Below, in pieces: positions 1 to 7,539 of a stretch of DNA of 10,063 nt. The stretch's first letter is position 1; each line of letters starts with the position of its first letter. Both the position numbers and the translations under genes were made by a program. This stretch comes from Candidatus Auribacterota bacterium. Lineage in GTDB: Bacteria; Auribacterota; Tritonobacteria; UBA1439. The stretch is taken from the NCBI GenBank assembly GCA_026391995.1, contig JAPLCY010000063.1, positions 1 through 10,063 on the forward strand. The letters run 5' to 3'. The notes beneath the pieces were generated by a model. The model was not told the origin of the DNA and did no database searches. It saw only the letters and a program-made list of their open reading frames with translations.

Positions 1-1
1 G

Positions 2-1225
2 GAAATTGCACGATGCGCAAAGTGCGGCAAGTGCCGTTCGGTATGCCCCACCTTTGTCGTCGCCAGGGATGAGACAAGGGTCGCGCGGGGCCGGATCAGT
101 CTCCTCGAGGGGATCCTGGCGGGGAACTCCGTCCCCACACGTTACGCCAGGGAGATCCTCGCGAGCTGCTACGGGTGTACCCGCTGCATGGATGCATGCC
201 CGAGCGGTGTCCGTGTTGATTTCATAATCCAGCAAGCCAAATTCATGCTCGCGCAGGAGAGGGGGGTGAAACGTTTTGCCCGGTTCTTTTTCCGGCGGAT
301 CCTCCCTCGCCGCCGGGTGTATGACCGCGTCGTGCGCCTCGCCTCCGTGCTCCAGCGGCTCCTGCCGGGACACGCCGCGCGGCCGATCCGACACCTGCCA
401 CTGCTTTACAAGGGGCGCAGATCCATCCCGCACCTTGCCCGCCGCCCCGCGCTGCGAGCGCTCCCCGAGCTTGTGAAGGGGAGGGGGGAGATGAAGGTGT
501 CGCTTTTTACGGGTTGCCTTCTGAACTACGTGTACCCGGAGGTGATCGCCTCGATCATCAAGATCCTCGAGGCGCATGGCGTCGATATCATCATGCCACG
601 CACGCAGCTCTGCTGCGGCGCGCCGGTCCTGGCCCAGGGCGACCGGGAGGCGGCGACGGTGCTCGCCCGCAGGAACATCGCCTGCCTCGAGCCCGACAAG
701 GTGGACGCGGTGGTTTTCGGCTGCGCGTCGTGCGGTCTCACCGTGAAGCGCGATTATCCCATGCTCCTCCCGGAGGGTGGTGCGCTGGCTGCCAAGGTAT
801 ACGACATTACGGAGTTCATACAGCGATTCCTCGGCTACAGCAATATCCCGCTTGATGAAACGGTGACTTACCACGATCCGTGCCACCTCCGGTGGGGGAG
901 GGGTGTGGCGGAACCGCCGCGCGAGCTGCTCAGGCAGAGCTGCCGCTTTGTCGAGATGGCGGCCGCGGGCGAGTGCTGCGGGCTCGGGGGATCGTTCAGC
1001 ATCTCGCACTACGATGTCTCATGCGCACTCGGCGATAGAAAGGTCCGGGCGATCAGGGAGAGCGGCGCGGGCTCGGTCGCCACGGCGTGCCCCGGCTGCA
1101 TGCTCCAGCTCCAGGACCAGCTCGCGCGGCACGGGATGGACACCGCAGTCCTCCACGTCGCGCAGATTTACGAGAGAAGCTATTTCATGGAGAGACCGCC
1201 GGATAAAAATGGCAACATCCGTTGA
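2..1225 (+). CDS. glcF: GlcF-like (Fe-S) oxidoreductase subunit, 5'-truncated by window start
   Basis: Probably the iron-sulfur subunit of a glycolate/lactate-type dehydrogenase, passing electrons from an FAD subunit (GlcD type, expected upstream, not visible) towards the quinone pool. The frame is open from base 2 and gives 407 residues; the first ATG at 188 lies inside a cluster motif, so it is not the real start. Two 4Fe-4S motifs of the form CxxCxxCxxxCP occupy visible residues 5-16 and 56-67. Two complete cysteine-rich CCG domains follow: C172, CCG at 204-206, CxxC at 241-244; and C294, CCG at 325-327, CxxC at 363-366. This 2x[4Fe-4S] plus 2xCCG order is that of GlcF; LutA has only the CCG part. 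A basic stretch (about residues 90-110) separates the halves. Another CCG oxidoreductase (HdrD-like) is possible, because the substrate cannot be read from this subunit. Family confidence is high; the exact enzyme is uncertain. Confidence 0.9.
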   Translation, partial: EIARCAKCGKCRSVCPTFVVARDETRVARGRISLLEGILAGNSVPTRYAREILASCYGCTRCMDACPSGVRVDFIIQQAKFMLAQERGVKRFARFFFRRILPRRRVYDRVVRLASVLQRLLPGHAARPIRHLPLLYKGRRSIPHLARRPALRALPELVKGRGEMKVSLFTGCLLNYVYPEVIASIIKILEAHGVDIIMPRTQLCCGAPVLAQGDREAATVLARRNIACLEPDKVDAVVFGCASCGLTVKRDYPMLLPEGGALAAKVYDITEFIQRFLGYSNIPLDETVTYHDPCHLRWGRGVAEPPRELLRQSCRFVEMAAAGECCGLGGSFSISHYDVSCALGDRKVRAIRESGAGSVATACPGCMLQLQDQLARHGMDTAVLHVAQIYERSYFMERPPDKNGNIR

Positions 1226-1419
1226 CGATAGCAACCCGCATTGACACATTCACGCTCGGCGCGGGACATCCGACAATCCGCTGGTAATCCACAGTACTCT
1301 CTCGCACAAGATATTAAGAACCATCCGCAGCCGCTTCCACCAGCTGCATTACGGCATGCCGCTTGCGCATATCAGATTCGCGTCTCCTGATCCTGTCCGG
1401 TCAAAAAGGCAGGCATTTC

Positions 1420-2580
1420 ATGCATCTCACGCATCCGCGAGGAATGCGTGTGCTCGTCGTGCTGTGTGCGGCCCTGTATGCCCCGGTGTGTACACCTGCT
1501 ATCCCCGAACCTGGGCAGGAACCCGTCGTGGTGACAGTGCAGTGCTGGAGTTGCGGCGGGGCGTTCCGGGTTCCGCCCGGGTTGCGCGAGGCACGGTGTC
1601 CGGGCTGCGGCGCGGCATGCAGGAGAATAGATTCACCGCAGGATCTCCGGATTGTCTGTACTGATGACGCGAACGGGCGCTGCTCGTTTCTTGTGTATGC
1701 CCCCGGGGGGGCGGCATTGCTCTACGCCGGGGGTGGGGCGAACACCGTCGAGGCGATTACCCGCCTTCTGGCGCGTCACTCCATCCTGCGGCTCGAGGTC
1801 GTGGTGGGCGGGATTCCCGATGATGTGTGCATGCAGTGTATCATCGGGTTGATGAAGAACGTACCGGTCGGACAACTCTATGACCCGGGGTTCCGCGCCG
1901 ACGCCCCCCGCTACGGCCGGTTCCTGGAATTGTTGAGAACCGGCAGTGTATCGTATAAGGTAGTGCGCGGCATGGACAATTTTTCGCTCGGGGCGGCGCG
2001 CTGCTATCTCATGCGGCTGGCGTCATTCGCGCACTCGTCGGGAGGGGACGATGGATTGACGCTCTGCCTGGTGCACGGGGGCAACTCGTTCCTATTGTCC
2101 TCATCGCTGCGCGCGCGAGGCGCCCCCGAAATACCGGGGCTCACCGCGAGGCCTGGCGTCTCGGAATTGCTCTTCCACGGCGGGGCCGCGGCATTGAAGG
2201 CGGTCGCTTCCCCCAGACACGGGAGGGAGGGAATCGTTCTCCGGAGCGACGGAAGGGGCATCGATCTGTGCGATATCGAGCAGTGTGCAATCGTATCGGG
2301 GGAGGGAGAGCGCCCTGACGGGGCCGCAGACTCGCGGCACGCGAAACGCGCGCCGTCTTCTCCGGCGTGCGCGAGCGGCGAGGGGGGACCAATCAATATC
2401 AATAGCGCCTCCGCTGAGGAGCTCGAAGCGCTGAGCGGGATAGGCAGCAAGAAGGCAGAGATGATCGTAGGCTACCGGGAGGCCAACGGCGGCTTCCGCA
2501 CGATTGAGGAGATACAGAAGGTGCCGGGGATCGGCCCGAAACTCTTTGAACGCAACAAGGCGAGGCTTGCCGTCCGCTGA
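1420..2580 (+). CDS. Exported zinc-ribbon / degenerate ComEC-like MBL-fold / ComEA-type HhH protein
   Basis: A 386-residue protein. ATG 1420 is chosen because AGGCAGG lies just upstream and a signal peptide follows at once (basic HLTHPRGMR, then a hydrophobic run to about residue 27). An in-frame TTG at 1363 adds 19 residues; ATG 1444 has GAGGA touching it, too close. Residues 42-63 hold two CxxC pairs (C42/C45, C60/C63), a zinc ribbon. Residues 86-300 follow the ComEC-type metallo-beta-lactamase pattern: a PGG/GGG strand-turn, 'VPVGQLYDPG', then a 'GNSFLLSS' strand. The HxHxDH position reads IPDDVC, the TGD-like site reads SSS and HHGS reads FHGG, so the metal ligands appear lost. Residues 325-386 are two HhH motifs of ComEA type ('INSAS', 'LSGIGSKKA', 'VPGIGPK'), which bind DNA backbone in known relatives. 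Inferred: an exported, non-catalytic DNA-binding protein. The HhH tail is certain; the MBL assignment is by eye. Confidence 0.85.
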   Translation: MHLTHPRGMRVLVVLCAALYAPVCTPAIPEPGQEPVVVTVQCWSCGGAFRVPPGLREARCPGCGAACRRIDSPQDLRIVCTDDANGRCSFLVYAPGGAALLYAGGGANTVEAITRLLARHSILRLEVVVGGIPDDVCMQCIIGLMKNVPVGQLYDPGFRADAPRYGRFLELLRTGSVSYKVVRGMDNFSLGAARCYLMRLASFAHSSGGDDGLTLCLVHGGNSFLLSSSLRARGAPEIPGLTARPGVSELLFHGGAAALKAVASPRHGREGIVLRSDGRGIDLCDIEQCAIVSGEGERPDGAADSRHAKRAPSSPACASGEGGPININSASAEELEALSGIGSKKAEMIVGYREANGGFRTIEEIQKVPGIGPKLFERNKARLAVR

Positions 2581-2621
2581 GTGTAAGCCGCATAATCCAT
2601 CCCTCATCAGCGTAGCGTCTG

Positions 2622-2630
2622 TGCTATAAT
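2622..2630 (+). promoter_or_regulatory. Extended -10 promoter for the TPR/DUF116/sialidase operon
   Basis: TGCTATAAT is a perfect extended -10 element (TGn + TATAAT). No good -35 hexamer sits 17 nt upstream (CCTCAT at 2602-2607), which is tolerated for extended -10 promoters. Transcription would start near 2637, giving a leader of only about 20 nt before ATG 2657, with the AGGAG ribosome site at 2644-2648 (8 nt spacing). It is the first plausible promoter before the four-gene cluster ending at 6671. Confidence 0.6.
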
Positions 2631-2656
2631 TCCACCCCTGTTCAGGAGTCCCGCTC

Positions 2657-4165
2657 ATGATACCCGTATGGCGTTTCCGCCTGTGCCTGCTCGGCCTGAT
2701 GGCGCTGGCGTCGCTCTGCCATGGAGGCCCCCCCGCGGGAGAGCCCCTCACGGAATTCCTCGTCCGCTGGGACCAGAAGTACCGGCTTATAGACCCCGAG
2801 GTGGAACCGGCGCCGCGCGCATACGACAGGGATTACGCGGCGGCGGCCTCGGACCTGAAGAAGGCGATCCTCACCGGCATCGCGGATGACGAGATGTACT
2901 ACCGGCTCGGCTTCTGTTATGAAAAACTCGGCGATCTTAACCAGGCCCTCGACTCCTACCGGCGGGCGGCAGCCGGAGCCGAGGCGGAGAAGAAGGGCAG
3001 CGCCCTCGAACCGGCGATCAGGCAGCATCTGGGAATGGTATACGCGAGAAAGGGGATGTGGCAGGAGGCCGCGGGAGAGTTTGAAAAGGCCCTCGCCGGG
3101 GAAAAGGAATCGTTTGCGATGCGAAATAATCTCGGCTACTGCTACCGCCAGCTCTCGATGCGGCGGAAGGCGCTGGCCGAGTTCAGGGGCGCGATCGCCC
3201 TGAATCCGCGCTCTGCCGAAGCGCTGCTCAACAGCGGCATCATATGCGCCGAGCTCGGAGAATTGGATTCCGCGGAGAATTATCTCAGGAAGGCGATCGA
3301 ACTCAACCCGAATATCGACGGGGGGCGCTATACGCTTGGCATGGTGCTGGAGACGAAGGGCGGGGCGATGACAAGGGCGCCCGCGGCCGTGTCGCCCGCG
3401 CCGCACGCAACGACGGCGGCGTCCCCGCTGGCTGCAGCGCCCTTAAGCGAGGGGGATTCCGAGGAAGCGCTCCTCACCGGGGCGAGGGGGCTCATGGAAA
3501 AGGGCGATCGCGCCGGCGCCGAGCGGCTCTATCGCGGGGTGATCGGGAAAGATCACGGCTCCACCGAGGCATATCTCGGGATGGCGCGCATCAAGGAGTA
3601 CGCGAAGGGGGAACGATATGGTGAGGGATTTCCCGCCGAGGCGTGCATCACCTACTACCGCACGGCGCTTACCCTCGCGCCGGATCAGGCATCGGCGTGG
3701 TTTGACCTCGGGAACGTGTTCGAAAAAATCGGGAGATTGGCTGATGCCACCGCGGCGTTCGAAAAAGCGTACGGGCTTGATCCCGGCATGAAGGTCGCGG
3801 CGTATAACCTTGGTCTCTGTTATAGCCGGCTGGGGCGGGGGCAAAAGGCGGAGGATCTCCTCCGCGAGGCGATACGCAAGGATAACAACTTCGCGGAGGC
3901 GCATTTCCAACTCGCGCGCCTCCTCGCCGAGAAACGCGACTATGGCGACGCCATTCAGGAGTACGAGGAGACACTCAGGATCGCGCCCGACGACGCCGAC
4001 GCGCACTACAATCTCGCCCAGATATTGAGACTGCACGCGGAGCGCCCGGAGAAAGCGGCCGTCCACCTGAAGGAGTATCTGAAATGCAGGCCGGATGCAG
4101 GCGACGCGGCGGAGGTGCGGGAATGGATCAGGGAAGTAGAGGCGGGGAAGGGGAAGCAACAATGA
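2657..4165 (+). CDS. Exported tetratricopeptide-repeat protein
   Basis: A 502-residue TPR protein, expected to work as a protein-protein scaffold outside the cytoplasm. The start has a good AGGAG site (2644-2648). Residues 1-22 form a Sec signal peptide (basic R6/R8, hydrophobic LCLLGLMALASL); the cysteine at 21 follows Leu, so it is not a standard lipobox. TPRs fall in two blocks, residues about 58-235 and 265-480, with typical helix pairs such as 'YYRLGFCYEKLGDLNQALDS' and repeat ends of the form AI-x-LNP (176-184, 213-219) and L-x-(I/L)AP. An Ala/Pro-rich linker (about 238-265) separates them. The tail ends in a short charged helix and KGKQQ. It is the first gene of the cluster, and its stop overlaps the DUF116 start by ATGA. 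TPR proteins occur in many envelope systems, so no specific partner can be named; the neighbours suggest the DUF116 or sialidase-like protein. Confidence 0.9.
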   Translation: MIPVWRFRLCLLGLMALASLCHGGPPAGEPLTEFLVRWDQKYRLIDPEVEPAPRAYDRDYAAAASDLKKAILTGIADDEMYYRLGFCYEKLGDLNQALDSYRRAAAGAEAEKKGSALEPAIRQHLGMVYARKGMWQEAAGEFEKALAGEKESFAMRNNLGYCYRQLSMRRKALAEFRGAIALNPRSAEALLNSGIICAELGELDSAENYLRKAIELNPNIDGGRYTLGMVLETKGGAMTRAPAAVSPAPHATTAASPLAAAPLSEGDSEEALLTGARGLMEKGDRAGAERLYRGVIGKDHGSTEAYLGMARIKEYAKGERYGEGFPAEACITYYRTALTLAPDQASAWFDLGNVFEKIGRLADATAAFEKAYGLDPGMKVAAYNLGLCYSRLGRGQKAEDLLREAIRKDNNFAEAHFQLARLLAEKRDYGDAIQEYEETLRIAPDDADAHYNLAQILRLHAERPEKAAVHLKEYLKCRPDAGDAAEVREWIREVEAGKGKQQ

Positions 4166-4905
4166 CGATGACGACATGTGGCCCGCAGCGCTATCTGGTC
4201 CTTGCGGGGATTGCGCACACGATCACCGCGGTGCTGCCGGCGATAGTAATCCTGTGCATACTGCCGCACGACACGCCCGACAGCCGGATTGCGTGGCGGG
4301 TGATCATCGGCCTTATCCTCGCAGGCTATGCGGCGCTTCTCCTCGATCTGTGCGGGGCGTCGTGGAATATATTACCCGTTGCCATGCGGAGGATGTGGTT
4401 CAGGTGGCTCTTTCCCGCCGCCGCCGTTGCAGGGAGGGTAGGGGGCATGTCGCGGGACCGGGTTGCCGCGTCATACCTGGCGCTGAGCAACCGGCTCTCC
4501 ACCGCGGGGATCAGGGGGGGAGAGGCAGCCAGGCTCCTGGTGCTCCTTCCGCGGTGCCTACAGAACGGCGAATGCCAGGCACGTGTGATCGAGGACGTCG
4601 CCATGTGCCGCCGCTGCGGCCGCTGTGATATCGCCGGGCTTGTGAGTCTCAAGGAGACGCACCGTGTGCAGATGGCGGTTGTGACGGGCGGAAGCCTGGC
4701 GCGCGAACTGGTCAACCGGCTCTCCCCCTCAGCGGTGATCGCCATTGCGTGCGAACGGGAACTGGTGGACGGATTACGAGCGATCACCTCCCTGCCGGTG
4801 GTGTGCATCGCAAATAGCAGGCCGGAGGGCCCGTGCAGGAATACGCGTGTTGATATCGAAGAGTTCCGCGGGGCGCTCCGGGCGCTGGGTCTGAAAGGGG
4901 AATAA
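4162..4905 (+). CDS. DUF116 family membrane protein with Cys cluster
   Basis: A 247-residue member of the uncharacterised DUF116 family. ATG 4162 overlaps the TPR stop (ATGA) behind a purine-rich GGGGAAGGGGAAG tract, so translation is coupled; an upstream in-frame ATG at 4084 lies deep in the TPR gene and is rejected. Two membrane segments are seen at residues about 11-34 and 45-66, and perhaps a third at 80-93. The soluble part carries the family signature: 'LPRCLQNGEC' (C132, C138), CxxCxxC at 149-155, a 'VVTGGSLARELV' stretch, 'ACERELVDGL' (C197) and 'NSRPEGPC' (C225). The cysteines suggest a metal or Fe-S site (inference). No biochemical function is established to my knowledge. It sits between an exported TPR protein and a sialidase-like protein. 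Family assignment is strong; role is unknown. Confidence 0.88.
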   Translation: MTMTTCGPQRYLVLAGIAHTITAVLPAIVILCILPHDTPDSRIAWRVIIGLILAGYAALLLDLCGASWNILPVAMRRMWFRWLFPAAAVAGRVGGMSRDRVAASYLALSNRLSTAGIRGGEAARLLVLLPRCLQNGECQARVIEDVAMCRRCGRCDIAGLVSLKETHRVQMAVVTGGSLARELVNRLSPSAVIAIACERELVDGLRAITSLPVVCIANSRPEGPCRNTRVDIEEFRGALRALGLKGE

Positions 4906-4911
4906 AAGAAA

Positions 4912-6072
4912 ATGGCCCGTACGCGCGTCCTCCGTCACGCCGGGTTCGTCACAGCGCTCACGGTGGTCTTCCTGCCCGCCATCCGTGAGGCGGCATTGCC
5001 CCTGACATGGCGTGTCACAGTGCCCGGCACGGCCGGCCTCGCCGGGACGGTGCGCCCCCTCTATATGGAGGGGTTTGTCCAGGCCGACGAGCAAAGCCCC
5101 GTTGTCCATTGTGCGAGCGCCGTCTCGCTGGATGACGGTAACCTCCTCGCGGCGTGGTACGGCGGCAGCCGTGAGGGCGCGACCGACGTGGCCATTTACG
5201 CCGCCCGGTATGACGCGCGCACGTCGAGCTGGGGAGAGTCGTGGCCTTGCGCGGACGCCGGCGAGACCGGGCGCGACCTCGGCAGGTGTGTGCGAAAACT
5301 CGGGAACGCCGTTCTCTGCAAAGATGCTCGCGGAAGGGTATGGCTCTTTTACGTGAGCATTTCTATGGGCGGCTGGTCCGGGAGCGCGATCAATGCCCGT
5401 GTTTCAAACGACGGGGGCCGCAGCTGGAGTACACCACGGCGGCTTGTCACCAGCCCCTTCCTCAACAAGGGGACACTCGTCAGGGGGGCGCCTTTCCTCT
5501 ACGCGGACGGCTCGATAGGCCTCCCCGTCTACCACGAGCTCTTCGGCAAGTACGGCGGGCTCATCAGGATCGGCCATGATGGATCGCTGATCGCGGCCTC
5601 TCGCCTCTCGTGGGACCGGGTGCTTCTCCAGCCGGCCATTGTGGCGCTCGATGGCGAGCGCCTCATCGCCTTTCTGCGCAACAGCGGCGAGCCGACACGG
5701 TGCATCCTCCGCTGCTTGAGTGCCGACGGTGGCAGGACATGGTCGGAGCCTGAGGGCATGCCTTTGCCGAATCCCGATGCCGCCGTTGCGGCGATACGTA
5801 CCACCGCTGGCGCCCTGTTACTTGCGTTCAACAACATGGAGATTGACAGGGATGACCTGTCCCTGGCGATTTCCTCCGATGACGGGGCGACATGGCGGGT
5901 CGTGCACGCCTTCGAGCAGGGGATTGCCGAGGAAGAGGGAGAGACGCGGGGATTTTCCTATCCGTTCATCGTCCGGTCGGATGACGGGATCTATCACCTG
6001 CTCTATACCTGGCATCGAAAACGTATAAAGCACGTGATCTTCAACGAGGCATGGTTGCAGGGGAGGGGATGA
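4912..6072 (+). CDS. Sialidase-like Asp-box (BNR) protein, exported or membrane-anchored
   Basis: A 386-residue six-bladed-propeller-type protein of the BNR/sialidase superfamily. It starts 6 nt after the DUF116 stop, with AAAGGGG (4895-4901) as ribosome site inside the preceding gene. An N-terminal hydrophobic stretch (residues about 11-29, after basic RTRVLRH) is a signal peptide or anchor. Three Asp boxes of the form SxDxGxxW are present: SNDGGRSW (165-172), SADGGRTW (270-277) and SSDDGATW (321-328). Other landmarks are 'WYGGSREG' (83-90), 'GGWSGSAIN' (153-161), 'SYPFIVRSDDG' (349-359) and 'LYTWHRKRIKHV' (364-375). From memory these resemble proteins annotated exo-alpha-sialidase in several proteobacteria. 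True sialidase activity is not proven, since the GH33 Arg triad and Tyr/Glu pair could not be assigned. Its stop overlaps the next start, and the shared operon points to an envelope glycan role (inference). Confidence 0.85.
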   Translation: MARTRVLRHAGFVTALTVVFLPAIREAALPLTWRVTVPGTAGLAGTVRPLYMEGFVQADEQSPVVHCASAVSLDDGNLLAAWYGGSREGATDVAIYAARYDARTSSWGESWPCADAGETGRDLGRCVRKLGNAVLCKDARGRVWLFYVSISMGGWSGSAINARVSNDGGRSWSTPRRLVTSPFLNKGTLVRGAPFLYADGSIGLPVYHELFGKYGGLIRIGHDGSLIAASRLSWDRVLLQPAIVALDGERLIAFLRNSGEPTRCILRCLSADGGRTWSEPEGMPLPNPDAAVAAIRTTAGALLLAFNNMEIDRDDLSLAISSDDGATWRVVHAFEQGIAEEEGETRGFSYPFIVRSDDGIYHLLYTWHRKRIKHVIFNEAWLQGRG

Positions 6073-6671
6073 GCGGCAATTGCGTCATTCAGCCGTATGG
6101 CTTCGCGGGAATATACATGCTCCTCGCGGCGGGGACAGTATACGCCCTGAGAATCTGGCGCTTCGCCCCATGGACGAGAATTGCAGCCATGGCAATCTGC
6201 GGGGCGGTGCTCCTTATTCCCGTCCGGGGGATGCCCCTCTACGCGTATCCGTACGGCCTCCTGGGAGAATTGAGCGTGACCACCTCCCTGCTCCTGGCGG
6301 GCGTCGTCCTGGCCGCCCTCACCGGAAGGGGGTTTATCACCTCGCGGGATAGGGCGTTCCTCTTTGTGCCGGTCTGCGTCCTCGGGACAATCCTCTATGC
6401 CACCGGCATGAGCATCCTTCCCGCGGGGATTTACGAGGCGGGTTTTCGTCCCCTGTGGATACTTGCACTCCTGCTGGCATGGGTGCTGTCTGGATGGATG
6501 GCGGGACAGCCCATGGCGGCCGGCTGCGTGCTGGCGGTGGTGGCCGCCTATAGTCTCCGGCTCCTCGAATCCGACAATCTCTGGGACTATCTCCTCGACC
6601 CGATCCTGGTTATGTGGAGTTGGGGATGGGGAATGACGATGCTGGTACGGCGCATGATGAACCGTACGTGA
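6069..6671 (+). CDS. Polytopic inner-membrane protein of unknown function
   Basis: A 200-residue, very hydrophobic protein with six or seven predicted membrane segments, at residues about 11-27, 36-52, 66-85, 95-112, 127-145, 147-164 and 172-195. It ends in a basic tail (RRMMNRT). ATG 6069 is preferred over the in-frame ATG at 6051 because it overlaps the sialidase-like stop (ATGA) and has AGGGG at 6059-6063, 5 nt away; this gives 200 rather than 206 residues. A loop motif 'PVRGMPLYAYPYGLLGELSV' lies between segments 2 and 3. No known family is recognised with confidence. I recall similar small membrane proteins beside sialidase-like proteins in proteobacteria, but cannot verify it. Tight coupling to the preceding gene suggests the two act together, for example as anchor or transporter partner (inference). 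Confidence 0.8.
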   Translation: MSGNCVIQPYGFAGIYMLLAAGTVYALRIWRFAPWTRIAAMAICGAVLLIPVRGMPLYAYPYGLLGELSVTTSLLLAGVVLAALTGRGFITSRDRAFLFVPVCVLGTILYATGMSILPAGIYEAGFRPLWILALLLAWVLSGWMAGQPMAAGCVLAVVAAYSLRLLESDNLWDYLLDPILVMWSWGWGMTMLVRRMMNRT

Positions 6672-6762
6672 GGGCGGGGCCCGGGGTTGTTTTCTGACCC
6701 TCTTTGAGGACGGGTAATTTAAGCTTGCTCATGAGAGTTGTTTGGGATACCATCTTATATCC

Positions 6763-7464
6763 ATGCATCGGGTGACGTACTCTAAGGAAGGATTAATAAA
6801 GTTTATCTCCCACCTGGATATCATCAGGCTCTGGCAGAGGGCGTTTCGAAGGGCGGGCGTACAGGTAGCGGTGTCAAAAGGCTTTTCACCCCACCCGGTT
6901 ATGTCGTTCGGCCCTCCGCTCCCCGTCGGGGTCGCGGGCAGGGAGGAGCTCCTCGATGTAGCCCTTGTTCAAGGCCAGGGGGAAGCGCTCACTGCGGAGC
7001 GGCTTCAGGGATCCTTGCCCGGGGGGATAGGGGTCAGGGGATTGAAGGCGGTTCCCGACACGGCGGCGTCGCTCTGCGCAACCATTGATCGTGCCGCCTA
7101 TGAAGTGGAGTTTGAGCCGGAGTACGGAGCTGAGGTGAGGGCGCGAGTGGAGGCCGCACGCGCCGCGGTCAATCTGATAAGCCGAACAACCAGGCAGGGC
7201 GGAGAGCGCGTCAAAGACATACGGCCCTTGGTGCATGCGCTCTCGGTTGAGGATCAGGCCGACGGAACGGTCATCCTGCGCTGCACGGTCTCGGTGGGAG
7301 TCGGGGGGACCTGCAACCCCTACGAGTTGCTTGAGGCGGTGCTGGGCTGGCCCGGGGAGCGTGTAAAGCAGCAACCGGTCACGCGCACCGCGCTTTTCTC
7401 GAGCAGGACGGATTCACGCACAAGGCCGCCACGGGCGGACGGGGACACGCGGAGGACACAGTGA
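6763..7464 (+). CDS. DUF2344 / TIGR03936-type protein (radical-SAM-linked family)
   Basis: A 233-residue DUF2344 protein. The family usually appears as a partner of, or fused to, a B12-binding radical-SAM enzyme, and often just before ribonuclease E/G; its exact function is not established. The signature is at the N-terminus: 'YSKEGLIKFISHLD' (residues 6-19), 'AFRRAGVQVAVSKGFSPHP' (27-45), then 'SFGPPLPVG' (48-56). ATG 6763 is chosen because family members begin shortly before that signature; a TTG at 6742 would add 7 residues, and neither has a strong ribosome site. The last 25 residues are Arg/Thr/Asp-rich, unlike the rest. TACCAT at 6748-6753 with TTGCTC at 6725-6730 (17-nt gap) is a weak possible promoter. 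The gene ends 75 nt before rng. No radical-SAM gene precedes it here: its upstream neighbour is a membrane protein. Confidence 0.9.
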   Translation: MHRVTYSKEGLIKFISHLDIIRLWQRAFRRAGVQVAVSKGFSPHPVMSFGPPLPVGVAGREELLDVALVQGQGEALTAERLQGSLPGGIGVRGLKAVPDTAASLCATIDRAAYEVEFEPEYGAEVRARVEAARAAVNLISRTTRQGGERVKDIRPLVHALSVEDQADGTVILRCTVSVGVGGTCNPYELLEAVLGWPGERVKQQPVTRTALFSSRTDSRTRPPRADGDTRRTQ

Positions 7465-7539
7465 GCTACGGCATAATTTTTATCGACTACTGCCCCGCGC
7501 CGCGCCCCATGCCCGGCGGTCAGAAAAGGACTTTGCGTA

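Noticed and set aside
188..1225. ATG 188 as the true start of the GlcF-like protein.
   Set aside because: The frame is open back to base 2 and contains a complete 4Fe-4S motif; ATG 188 falls in the middle of the second motif.
1241..1277. TTGACA at 1241-1246 as a promoter for the HhH-protein gene.
   Set aside because: No acceptable -10 lies 16-18 nt downstream; GACAAT at 1272-1277 is 25 nt away.
2642..3406. Antisense open frame opposite the TPR gene.
   Set aside because: It begins and ends within a clear TPR coding sequence and has no ribosome site or recognisable motif.
6685..6715. CCTC-TTT-GAGG mini-hairpin and GGGCCC palindrome after the membrane protein gene as a terminator.
   Set aside because: The stem is only 4 bp and no convincing T tract follows it.
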